Assembly: GCA_001969505.1 (NCBI GenBank)
Contig: LSSK01000108.1
Span: 5,958-45,296, forward strand
DNA: 39,339 nucleotides
Source: Zancudomyces culisetae
Taxonomy: Eukaryota; Kickxellomycota; Harpellomycetes; Harpellales; Legeriomycetaceae
Direction: 5' to 3'
The position numbers were made by a program, and so were the translations under genes. The first letter of the stretch is position 1. The number at the start of each line of letters is the position of its first letter. Below are positions 9,688 to 20,000 of this stretch, piece by piece. The notes beneath the pieces are model-generated. The model was not told where the DNA came from, searched no databases, and saw nothing but the letters and a program-made list of their open reading frames with translations.

Positions 9688-11181
9688 ATGCAACACGTAA
9701 GTCCTAATGTGGTAGGGGTGCACTACCGAGTCGGAAGAAAGGTAGGAGAAGGTAGCTTTGGAGTGATATATGAAGGCACAAATCTGCTAAACAATATGCC
9801 AGTAGCGATCAAGTTCGAACCTAGGAAAACAGATGCACCCCAGTTGCGAGATGAATATAGAACATACAAGATACTGGCAGGCGTAGATGGAATTCCAAGT
9901 GTTTACTATTTCGGGCAAGAGGGGTTGTATAGCGTGTTGTGTATTGACTTGCTGGGCCCAAGTTTAGAAGATATGTTTGATATTTGCCGGCGCAAATTTA
10001 GTGTCAAAACAACAGCAATTCTTGCCAAGCAAATGTTAACACTAATACAAAGCGTACACGAACATAATCTGATATATAGAGACATCAAACCAGACAATTT
10101 TATTCTTGGACGACAAAATACATCAAATGCAGGAAAAGTGTTTTTGATAGATTTTGGAATGGCAAAGCAGTACAGGGACCCAAAGACACACCAGCACATC
10201 CCATATAAAGAACGAAAGAGTCTCAGTGGTACAGCAAGATACATGAGTATCAATACGCATCTGGGTCGCGAACAATCAAGAAGAGATGATTTGGAATCAA
10301 TTGGTCACGTGCTGATGTATTTCCTACGGGGAGCGCTTCCATGGCAGGGACTAAAAGCAGCAACCAACCGACAAAAGTACGAAAGGATTGGTGAGAAAAA
10401 ACAGCGCACACCGGTAAACGAGCTATGTGAAGGATTCCCAGAAGAATTTAAGACGTATATGACAACAGTGCGGAACTATGCATTTGAAGAAACACCAGAT
10501 TATGACTCTTTGCGGGCGCTAATGGATAGTGCAATCAAGCGATGTGGCGAGGTTGATGATGGAATATACGATTGGATGTTTTCTGGTGGTATTTATGGAA
10601 ACAATTCAATGCATTATAAACGAAGTCCACCAGGAAACACCACCAGCAACAACAACAATAACAACAACAACAATAACACAAATAACAATGCTAACACAGC
10701 AAACAGGGTATCCAGACTGCTACACAACTCTAGCGTAGCCATTCATGACATGGAGATCCAGCCAAAGCGTGATACTGTAATGATTGAGACGATCCCCGAG
10801 ACTGGCTTTGAGTCGTCAGATAGTAAAAACGGTGTTCAGTTTAGAAAGTCTGAAGACACTCGAGCCAGACGGGCATCGAAGTTGACTGTTGAAAACCTGA
10901 TTCGAAATATTGGCACGACAAAAAGGCAGTCATACAAGCTCAACGGTGGGCTTGATTCTCGCCGTGCTGATTCTTCAAACCCTCGAAACACATATAATGC
11001 CGATTCTGTGCACCTTACCTCCAACTACGAATCGAGTAAAAACGAACCTATTTATACACCCAACTCTAAGTCAACCAGCAAATACAAATCATCTCCAAGA
11101 CAAAACATCAACAGTAACAACAACAGTAACAATAATAGAGGCTTTGCTGCCAAACTGTTTTCCTGTGGTTGTTTCACTTAA
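9688..11181 (+). CDS. Casein kinase I, yeast Yck-type, with C-terminal cysteines for membrane anchoring
   Basis: Protein of 497 aa from the ATG at 9688; the open frame reaches back to a TTG at 9676, which is not a likely start. The kinase domain covers about residues 10-300: glycine loop GEGSFG (20-25), ATP lysine K42, CK1-specific LLGPSLEDMFD, catalytic YRDIKPDN (D132), DFG at 155-157, and SGTARYMSINTHLG with the GREQSRRDDLES segment that replaces the usual APE region in CK1. A poly-Asn tract follows (about 325-340). A Ser/Arg/Asn-rich tail ends in SCGCFT. Two cysteines at the extreme C-terminus match palmitoylation sites of plasma-membrane Yck1/2 kinases; the spacing does not fit a CaaX prenylation box. 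CK1 kinases of this type control nutrient-permease turnover, morphogenesis and glucose signalling in yeasts. Membrane location here is inferred. Confidence 0.93.
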   Translation: MQHVSPNVVGVHYRVGRKVGEGSFGVIYEGTNLLNNMPVAIKFEPRKTDAPQLRDEYRTYKILAGVDGIPSVYYFGQEGLYSVLCIDLLGPSLEDMFDICRRKFSVKTTAILAKQMLTLIQSVHEHNLIYRDIKPDNFILGRQNTSNAGKVFLIDFGMAKQYRDPKTHQHIPYKERKSLSGTARYMSINTHLGREQSRRDDLESIGHVLMYFLRGALPWQGLKAATNRQKYERIGEKKQRTPVNELCEGFPEEFKTYMTTVRNYAFEETPDYDSLRALMDSAIKRCGEVDDGIYDWMFSGGIYGNNSMHYKRSPPGNTTSNNNNNNNNNNTNNNANTANRVSRLLHNSSVAIHDMEIQPKRDTVMIETIPETGFESSDSKNGVQFRKSEDTRARRASKLTVENLIRNIGTTKRQSYKLNGGLDSRRADSSNPRNTYNADSVHLTSNYESSKNEPIYTPNSKSTSKYKSSPRQNINSNNNSNNNRGFAAKLFSCGCFT

Positions 11182-11467
11182 TTTTTTCACGCCTTTCCTT
11201 TGTCTTTTTCTTTTCCTTTTCCCCCCTTGCCACCTCGGTTATTCACGCATATACAAACAACTTCTAAACCCCTTCATTATTTATATTTACCAACATTATT
11301 TTTAACGCTTTTAATATCTAACCTTTTTATTTTCTTCTCTTTATACTGCTATTTTTGCAACAACAATATCAATTGAAACTGTTTTAGTAAAAAAAAAAAA
11401 ACTACCTCATAGATTAATCAATAAACACTCTTAATTTTTTAATCACAAAACTCATCGCTGCTACCCT
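11182..11467. terminator. Shared 3' region of convergent CK1 and SEC12 genes
   Basis: The two genes run tail to tail with 286 bp between stop codons. The spacer is T-rich on the CK1 side (TTTTTC runs right after the stop). It contains AATAAA at about 11419 on the plus strand, a plausible poly(A) signal for CK1. Overlapping 3' ends of the two transcripts are likely given the short distance. Confidence 0.4.
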
Positions 11468-13405
11468 TCAACCATACATCCTATAAAATAAGCCAACCAT
11501 AATTGCCATCAAAATGAAAATGACAGCCCAAATAATCGCGGACTTCTCCCCCTTCCCCCCACCAAGACCTCGGAGCGCAGCCGCCAATACCTGTTCTCCC
11601 AGTGTTGGCCATTGGTGTGGTATTTTGGTAACTCGGAACGTTTCGTCAGCAGACCCGCTAACTAAACAACCCGATTCGTTGTCAAATGCCAATGCTGTGA
11701 TTGCGAATGAATGTGCATTTTTTATTGTTTCCTTGATTATTAGTGTCCTGGAATCGAGAATCATAATCTTGTTATCATTAGTAGCCACTGCCAACAATTC
11801 TCCATTTTTACTCACACAAAACGATGTGATAGGCGATAGAGATACCATTCTTGATCCTATCTTTGTCCATTTCTTGGTGTCCCACTTCACTATATATGCC
11901 TTCTTGCGTGTCTTGGCATTAAGTACTGTATACATCATATCCACATCTGCACCTATTTTGTCCTTTGCTCTTCCAAACTTTACAGCTCTAAAGTTTGCCG
12001 GAGCTCCCGAATCCGATTCTTCACTTCCACCAAGACTCTTTCCCTTGATTGTTTGAATAATATCTCCGTTTTTTGTATTTATTACTATCAGTTCTGACTT
12101 TGTAATCACTGATACCTATTTTTCATTTGTTTTTTTTCGTTCACTTATTAGTCATATTTATCCAACCATCCGACCCTTCTTTTTCTCTGCTCCTCTTCCT
12201 CTCCTCCTCATACATACAAGTTAAAACTTAACTCCAAAGAATATTTCAACAATTATGTTACTCTTACCATTTTTGAATCGCTGCTAAAGTCAGCTCCTAG
12301 TACCTCCTCCTTAGATTTAAGTGGTTTGATCCTCTCAACCAAGGATGGAAAGTTCAATATCCTAAACTATTTTATTTAATTCCAGGTTTCGCATCCTTAT
12401 TAGTGTATAGGCTATATTCTATTTCTAACATAAATCTATCACATCCTTGAATAATACGTTAATATAGCACTCTTACATTCCCATCGGTACTTCCTGTACA
12501 TAAAAACTTCCCTCCTCTTTCAAACACCACAAATTTCTATTCACATTTACCATAACACTTTGATAATTAGCTATGAACGTTTCTGGAGTATGTTCCTGTT
12601 CAAAACTTCTTACCAGATAATCTCCCAAATCTTTACTATTGCTAATCTTTGCAGATGCCACAAAATTAATCCTATTTTATACCAAATCAAAGTCTACAAT
12701 TAGATTAACTCCCCCCCCCTCCAAAAAAAAAAATAATTGAAAGCTTTTCACTCATTTGAATATATCTATATTTTTCTATTGGCAACTTACTTTTTTCTAG
12801 TTATATTATACACCCGCAAACTTTTGTTATTTCCCTCAAGTATTTTTTCCTTTGACTCATTGACACCAGTAACCACAAGCGTTTTCTATAACAATTACAT
12901 GGTTTTTTATACCATTCCATAATTTGAAGTTTTATTCCTTTTTTGTACAATACACGCCTCTAAAAGACCACAGCCAAGTTCAAAACTTTAAGGCTAAAGA
13001 CATTATTATTCTACAGGCTATGAAATTTTTCCCCATATTCTGGTTACCTTTGGATGCGAATCTAAGCAGGTGGGGCAATCTTCGCTGTTGAGAAATTCAA
13101 GCTCTGTTTTCCTTTCAAATTTTGTTAGATCTTGGTTAACTTTTCCCACAATCTATATATTTAATATTTTCATTGTTCAGCAAAATGAATCTTCAAGAAT
13201 ACATGTATACATTTCATCCATTGTAGTTGTTCCCAAGAACATACAGAACACAACACAAAGAAAAGATGCTTACCAATTTGTTTTTGACTCCTGAACGTCC
13301 CGGACCACCTCCACCACCGATCACTAAATCCCCTTTAGATGTCACCGAAATGCAACTTATGGGTATGGCTACATTCTCCTCGTAACTTTTTAATTCCTCT
13401 CGCAT
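11468..13405 (-). CDS. SEC12: SEC12-like ER membrane guanine-nucleotide exchange factor for Sar1 (six exons)
   Basis: Exons on the minus strand: 13274-13405, 13048-13152, 12791-12885, 12477-12671, 12268-12361 and 11468-12115. They join in frame to 422 aa. All five introns begin GT (GTAAGC, GTAACC, GTAAGT, GTAAGA, GTAAGA) and end in TAG. Diagnostic features are the glycine run after the first propeller strand (LVIGGGGGPGRSGVKNKL, 27-44), which matches the Sec12/PREB K-loop region, WD-like strands, the AHSFAITALAF motif of the last blade, and a single C-terminal membrane helix (about 400-417) followed by only a few residues. Sec12 loads GTP on Sar1 at the ER to start COPII coat assembly. The lumenal tail is far shorter than in budding yeast and resembles the tail-anchored form. 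The start at 13405 places the first strand correctly; the fourth intron's acceptor (TTTAG before 12361) was chosen because the alternative AG six bases earlier gives a stop. Confidence 0.85.
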
Positions 13406-14746
13406 TCTTGGATTAGATAAATGATTCCCTATGTTCTGCCCTACTTTGCTTTAATTTGCCGAGTATGCCAATGGTTCTGTGTTTACTATGGATGTAACAA
13501 ACCTGTTTAATGGGATATTGATTCAATTGTGGTTAAATAAATTCTCGTTTTTGCATATAAAGCTAAACTATTTCAAACCACGCAATTTAAATAAGCTTCA
13601 CAAATGTCAACCACTGGTGATCATTCATTCGCTCTTTTTCCCATTTTTCTTTTTTTTAAAAAAAAATCACACTTTTTTTATTCATTTATTTATTTTGCTT
13701 TATCCACATTTAGTACTTTTATAAACATTAGTAGCCAAAAGATCACAAGAATAATTTCAAAATCCTTAATCAGTTGGCTACCACCAAAAATAAAAGGAAA
13801 GCCATAACTCTTTAATTGTGTCTTGGGAGGGAAGCAGTCCTGATTGGACTGTTTGCTTATTAAAGCCTTTTGCAATTGTTTTATTTTACTGGGCTTATAT
13901 TACAATCATGGCACTTCCACATTTTAAGGCTTGTATTTATCATTTGACTCGGACTCTGATTCTACTTCTAACTCCACTTTTTTTTACATGTTGTATGAAA
14001 ATCCTTTAAATTATTCGTTCAAATACCATTTTATAATCCTCCATGTTGGATACTTTACTACTTATATACCCTTTAACGTCCGGGTTACCGTCTTGTACCA
14101 ACTAACAAACTTCAAAAATACTTGGATGCATCGATAATATTCACTAGAATATACTGCTTTGTTTCTCTCGTCTCTCATTAAACAAAATCTACTATTCCCA
14201 TTCTGAACACCATTCCTCACCATACTCCCACTCACGAATACTACTCACTCGGCTTGAAATCCTACAAGTGAGATTCCCCCGGATTATAAAAGGCCTAAAG
14301 CAAGTATACTTTATTTTTTTTTGCCTGAGCTGGCCTTTGCTAAATCAGTTGTATTTTTCTTTTTTTATTGAAAAGCTCATAATTGATTTATTATGTCAAT
14401 ACAACCAAATTTAAACGCATTGATAAAACCAGAAAACAGGTTTGGTTTTTATAAATTATATGCAAAAATTCACCCAAAGTAGGAAATTGAGATACATTTC
14501 TGTAAAAGTTAAACCTTATGAGATTGCCAGTGCGCAAAAAAAAAAAAGAGCATGAGCATTTAACATAATTATGAACTGATAAAGTTTTCCAGAGCAGTGT
14601 ATTGAAAAAATTTGGATTTATATAAAAGCAACCTATTAATCCATCTGCTCTTTAGTTTCTCAAAAGTGTCACATATCACTTTATCAATATTATATATTCG
14701 AATAAAGGGAATCATTCAAAAGTTATAACAACTAGACAAAAAAAAA
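13406..14746. other. Spacer between SEC12 and the RING-H2 gene (contains one possible small gene)
   Basis: SEC12 and the next certain gene diverge, so both promoters should lie in this 1.3 kb. Part of it (13690-14223) is proposed below as a small minus-strand gene. The rest is AT-rich with poly-A/T runs and shows nothing else I can support. A run of eleven A sits at about 14536-14546. Confidence 0.5.
13690..14223 (-). CDS. Possible small single-span membrane protein (three exons), unidentified
   Basis: I do not recognise this family. A gene model of 93 aa can be built on the minus strand: a start-codon exon at 14221-14223 (donor GTGAGG), exon 14027-14101 (donor GTATTT) and exon 13690-13893 ending in TAA. 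The introns would be 119 and 133 nt, like others here. The product would have a polar N-terminus, a Lys/Gln-rich segment (KIKQLQKALISKQ), a YGFPFIFGG motif and one strong membrane helix near the C-terminus (EIILVIFWLLMFIKVL) followed by a basic tail. Weak points are the AAG acceptor of the last exon, unlike the TAG/CAG ends elsewhere, and the three-base first exon. The last exon is the best-supported part. Confidence 0.35.
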
Positions 14747-15271
14747 ATGGCAGTTTGGGTAGCTTTTGCTATTGTTGGAGGAATAGTTATCACAACAATA
14801 ATGGCTATTATAATTATAAAGATTATACACAACAGAAGGTCTCATAGATACTCAAGCGAACAGGGCAGAGTACCACAAGTTCCTCGCTCATACTTTATCG
14901 AAAAATTTGGTGCAAAAGATGACAATCTGGTATTCACATTCGAGCAAGAAAGATTCGACAACTTAAATGTGTCACAGAGGCATCAATCTACACAGTTTCG
15001 GTTGTCCGAAGATTTGGAGCGTCTCCCTATAACATTTTATCAAAAAGCCAACAGCTCTGAAGGGGTATCTCAAAGAGACCAGAATACTTGTGGTTTATGC
15101 ATCCGTAAACTCTTACACGGTGCGCCTGTCCGGATAATACCATGCAAGCATTGGTTTCACGCTGGTTGTTTGGATAACCACTTGCTAAACATATCGTCAT
15201 GCTGTCCAATCTGCAATCTCAACCTGTATACAAGCCCAATTGACAATGATGAATGCCGCGATCGTGGGTGA
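14747..15271 (+). CDS. Membrane-anchored RING-H2 protein, likely E3 ubiquitin ligase
   Basis: Intronless, 174 aa, ATG at 14747 preceded by an A-run. Residues about 4-27 form one hydrophobic helix followed by KIIHNRRSHR, so the protein should be inserted N-terminus first with the rest in the cytosol. The C-terminal domain has complete RING-H2 ligands: C115, C118, C133, H135, H138, C141, C153, C156. The usual Trp after the sixth ligand (CxxxWL) is replaced (CLDNHLL), so E2 binding could be atypical. The size and layout (one helix plus a terminal RING) resemble fungal and plant ATL-type ligases. The substrate is unknown. It converges with a second RING gene 383 bp downstream. Confidence 0.85.
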   Translation: MAVWVAFAIVGGIVITTIMAIIIIKIIHNRRSHRYSSEQGRVPQVPRSYFIEKFGAKDDNLVFTFEQERFDNLNVSQRHQSTQFRLSEDLERLPITFYQKANSSEGVSQRDQNTCGLCIRKLLHGAPVRIIPCKHWFHAGCLDNHLLNISSCCPICNLNLYTSPIDNDECRDRG

Positions 15272-15654
15272 TATTTGTGAATGATTTAGGGAAGCAATTA
15301 CACGTTTTGGAATCTATACCTCGTGTACTTTTAAATGTAAATCAACTCAAAACCAGGTCATGGGTTGGCTAGAGTGATTATTATTTTGGGGTTTATAGAA
15401 AACCACTTTACAAACTCAAATTGTAGATACTAACTGTATCACTTATTATTGCCCAATATACCATAATTTGGACTAAACTTTTTTTTTTGGTCTATAGTAT
15501 TGATAGATTTTTGCTAGTAGCTGACCTGTGAATAATAATAATTTAGAATAGTGAACAAAAGAACTCTGAAAAAAATGTAAAAAAATTAATTAGAAAAAAT
15601 TAAAAAAGGGGGCGTTTTAGAATGTACACTGTCCAAAATCTGTAGAACATCGAT
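15272..15654. terminator. 3' spacer between two convergent RING genes
   Basis: 383 bp, AT-rich, with no coding exon. It should contain both poly(A) sites. T-rich and A-rich runs at about 15480-15488 and 15570-15607 are the only notable sequence. Confidence 0.45.
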
Positions 15655-17060
15655 CTAACCATACATCAAATCTTCCTGTTGCTGCTTGTATAATGCTTCT
15701 TCCTCTTCTTTTCTTTTCTTGATCCAATCAGGATGGTCAGAAGGCATTTCATTTCGACAAACGGGACAGGTGTTATTCTAAGGTGAAAAGGTTGCAAAAG
15801 GAAAAACAAGACGTTGATAAATATGACAATACGTACCGGGTTGCTAGAGTATTAAATTACGAGTACTTACCACATCAAGCCACGGCATAACACAGAATTC
15901 GTCGAAATAATGATTGCACGGTAATTTCAAAACTGGAACGTTATCAGAGTTTGCTGTTTCGCTACTACTAAAATCCTCGCTGCAGATTGTACAAGTTAGA
16001 TCTATACGGTTGTATACAATTTATCTGTAAAAAAGAGAAAATGTATAGTCATAACGAGTAATTATACAGTTAAATCCTTAATTAACTTTTCAGAAAAGTA
16101 GTCAAAGGATCAAATAAAAATGAACCCATAGACTTAAACTCTAGTGTATTTTTCAAGAAAAAAGTTAAAAAGATGGCTTACTTTTATCAAGTGTTGTTCT
16201 ATCGTATCTTGGAAGCTTTTTGATAAAGATTTTGTCGGTTGGGTATGAAGTGCTATAGCAAGTATAAAAAATCCAATTTTTTGGTATATGTAGTCAACAA
16301 AACGATGTCGTTATACATTAAATGTAGCTTTCGAGGCTCGCTGTAGATGCTAAAAAAAGCAATCATACTAGTGTATTAAATATATCCACACTGCGGAGGC
16401 TTCTGATCATGAATCTTTTAAAGTTAATGTGTAAAATAAAAGCGAATGGTTTGAGAATATGATATGTTGAAGACGAGGTACCTATAATTTGTTGCGTCAG
16501 TAAGTTGCGATATCATAGTTTCCAATAGGCTATCGTACTGATCGAAATCTGAATTTCGCTCACGAATCTCATGGAAACGACTATTTTATTGTTTTTTTTG
16601 TTTGACGGTTTAGTTAAGAAAATGTAGAGTTTGGATTTTGAACATTCTTTTTTTTATGCTTAGGAAAAGCCTGCAGGAGAGGGTAACAATTATAAAATCA
16701 CTTCATCTTGTACCATAATACACAATGAGGAGAGAGAAACAAAAAAAACAGAATTTAAATACCTCAAGGCGTTCATTATCCTACTTCTCAAACCATTCTC
16801 GTTATTGTTTGTTGTATGCATGCCAAAAATGCCCTCAATCAAATCCGAGCCTACAACAATATTTGCTGTGTCAGCACTTTGAGAATCTCTGCTAGCTCCA
16901 GCAGAGGCATTACTATTTTCTTCGTTCCGGAGATCGTGTTCAACTGTATGTACAAGAATGTTGAGTGATGTATGAAAATTATTCTATTTTTGTTTTAGAC
17001 AGAAAAAATGAAGGTAGAATTAGTAAAATTGGTTAGGGAATTACCAAAATATGATGCCAT
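15655..17060 (-). CDS. RING-type E3 ubiquitin ligase-like protein (RNF126/115-like layout), six exons
   Basis: Minus-strand exons: 17045-17060, 16763-16943, 16482-16580, 16182-16252, 15871-16001 and 15655-15777. They join in frame to 206 aa. Introns start GTAATT, GTATTT, GTACCT, GTAAGC, GTAAGT and end in CAG/TAG. The N-terminus reads MASYFVEHD, followed by a low-complexity Ser/Asn segment. PTDKIFIKKLP precedes the RING and corresponds to the PASKxxIxxLP segment before the RING in RNF126/115-type ligases. Ring ligands are C126, C129, C151, H153, D156, C159, C170, C173, so an aspartate stands where the second histidine of a RING-H2 normally sits. PWLDV after the sixth ligand keeps the E2-contact Trp. 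The C-terminus is a charged helix (KKRKEEEEALYKQQQ). A 33-nt in-phase cassette exon at 16317-16349 is possible but was not included. Confidence 0.8.
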
Positions 17061-20000
17061 TTTAACTCGACTTTGCTGTATTTGGTTGTTTTTTTTTTTT
17101 TTTAAGGGTTCTTTAATATTGGTTGTGACAATGTTGTTCTTGTATATTTAATAGTTTAATGGTTTAATAGCTTATTTGCTTTTTAAGGTTTGCCAACAAG
17201 AACCAAACTGGAGGAGAGTTTAGCAACTTGAAAGCTTTGATTTACAACCAAAAAATTCATGTTTTAGTTGGGAAAAGCACCAATACAACCCACTAATAAA
17301 ATCGGGTTTATAAGCCAAGATGGAAAATTACCAAACAGTCGGAGCTATTATTTTTCAAAGGATGCTGAGGTATTACCTCCAATATGAGGAGTATTTTATG
17401 AGAAAAAGGAATACTATTTTAATGAAAACTGTGTTGAGAAAGGATATGTGATATGTGATATTTGGTATGAATAATAATGTAGTGGGTTAAAAAACCAAAG
17501 CCAAGATAAATGACACAACATATATCAGCTTGTTAATAATGCTCGAGTAGAAAAGTCTACCAGTTTTGGAGAATTAAAAAAAGGTGTAGTAAAAAAAACA
17601 AAATGTGTTTGGTGGTGGGGGAGGAGAAGAAGAGGAAAGTTGGTTTCTCTAATACTTATATTCAAAGCTTTTTGTTACTTTGTACATTACACAGACAACG
17701 TCCAGTTCCTTTCCTCTCCTGTTTACATTTGCAATTCGGATTAAGTGTAATTTTTTGATACCTTTTTCGTTTATGGGAACAGGAACAAAAGATAATACTA
17801 AAATTAGGGCAGTCACGTTCTTCAAACAAACTTGGGGTGGGGGTGGGAAGGAGGGTGACTATGAAGATGGGGATGAGGTGTGAGATTTATGCGATTTGGC
17901 TTGGAATTGATTGATATATTAATTTGATTATGTAATATTTTAGCGTCCACTTTTACTCGTCTTTTTTTAAGTAACAGCTTGTGATGACAAATAGAAATAG
18001 CGAGTAAAAAAGATAGTACTAATGATAAATCAAGGGGTATCGAGAAAGGAAGTGAGGTAAGGAGGGTGTGAAAGATGAAGTGTGAGAGAATTGAGAGATA
18101 TAGTCAGATATGTTGGTAGAACAAAACCTGATATCGCAATAATTCGAGTATTTTATGTAAACTTTTAGAACACTTGGAAAGCCATTCCGTATTAAAAATG
18201 GACACTCAAAAGAGTAAAAAAAGAACAAACTTACATAAGCCAACCGGAAATATTTTAGTGAATAAGAATAAAAATAAAAATAAAAATAAAATACGTAAAA
18301 AATAAAAAAACTAGAGTTCGGAAAAAAAATTTTAAAAAGAAAAAAAGAGATCAGTTCGGAAGGAATGAAAGAAAACAAAAATAGAAGGTAAGGAGGCGGA
18401 AAGATCGAAAAAAATAAAAATGTGTGGAGGAGGATGGGGCGGGAGGAACCAAGCGATTTACAAAAAAAAAATAACGATAAAATGGAAAATTTTCTGAATT
18501 TTATCAATGGCGTCATACAACTGAAATATGCGAGATTACCCACCAGTGATATGTCGTTATAACATGGTAATATTAATAATGCGATTAATATTAGATGACA
18601 CACTATTCAATTTGTCCAAGAATTGAAATAGCCGGGCTTTGTAAGGAAATTAAAGTGCTAAGTTGCAAGTGTTTTCCTTTTCTGCATATACTTGAACTAT
18701 GAAGATAGGGAGGGCGGGAAAGGGGGGGGTGTAGTTTTTTTATTTTTATTGAAAAAATGGTATCCATCTAAAAAGAAATGTGATGTTATGGCTGGAGTGA
18801 ATTATATGATATGATTATTCTCGTGATACAGATGGAATAAATTATGCAAATTAAAATGGTTGGTAATGTGTAGTGGTGTGATATTATGTCATCCATATAT
18901 GTAATGAAAATTATTAATTTAGATGAGGTAATATTAATGTCTTGTTTACCATGAACGCAAAGTTTATTTATATATCAACATAAACCAAATACCACAACCT
19001 AATTGGTGTGTTGCAATATTAAAAGATGTTTATCAGTTCTTTTTTCATATATTCTGACTTGTACTTTTCTTCTTATCTTTTATTTCACATGTTATCAGTC
19101 TTCGTTCTAGACTCCTCAAATAGGTGCCGAATTCTAAAAAGGCATATGAATCCTAAAGTCCACTGAGTTGATATGGCGGTAATTACAACATAATGGATAT
19201 CCCGTATTAGTCTAATTACTTGCTTCCGTTATATTGGCTAGCTTTTAATCTAGGCTAGACTAGGTTAGTACAGCCATGTCATATCATGTCATTTTATGTA
19301 TCTGATTTACATTTACACCTATCACATGTTTAGATAAAACAGTTCATCTTTTCTGCACCGGTTTCAATGTAGCCATTTTTGGCATTTCGCCTTTATTTTT
19401 AGGACAAAAATATTGGTCATGCTAGGCTGTACTCAATTATAACTCAAAAATCTCAGAGAATGGTAAAATTTAATAGCCCACACATACAACAAACATAACG
19501 CATACAGCATATGTATTGCTCTTGCTAGATTAGCATTTTATAATTTTGACTTGTTTCATCTGAGCTAAGCCAATTTAAATTAGCCGATAATGGTACTTGT
19601 AACGTGGGAAACTATAGGGGTCTTTGTTACAACTTTTTTCTATGAAAGGTTGGAGAGATAATGTTACTCTGTTGTCATGTTTTTTATCGTATTTGGAAGG
19701 TTGAATATTCAGAAAAAAAGCAGTTGCGAGAATGCAAAAATGATTGGAAAAATAGAGTATGAATCATAGCCGTCTTTTATTAGCGAATTTAATAGGTGAT
19801 AAAATCAATATACCATTGAAAAATGGATGCAATTAGCTGATCCATTGATCAAATTGTAGCCAAAAAGGTTGGAAGGTGATTTTTGGGGAAATAATTATTG
19901 GCTTGGTATTTGTAATGCCTAGAAAAAGTAATATAATAAATAACACCAGTTTACTAAATAAGTTATAGGTTTTGTTGATGAAATGTAACAAGCTGTAACA

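Noticed and set aside
11514-12056. 180-aa open frame on the plus strand
   Set aside because: It lies antisense to the last SEC12 exon, whose WD-repeat and membrane-helix content is clear.
16317-16349. 33-nt extra exon in the six-exon RING gene
   Set aside because: It is bounded by usable AG and GT sites and keeps frame, but adds nothing recognisable; the 228-nt intron without it is plausible. Transcript data would decide.
18019-18603. 194-aa open frame on the minus strand
   Set aside because: Phe/Leu/Ser/Tyr low complexity that simply translates A/G-rich plus-strand sequence; no domain, no flanking gene signals.
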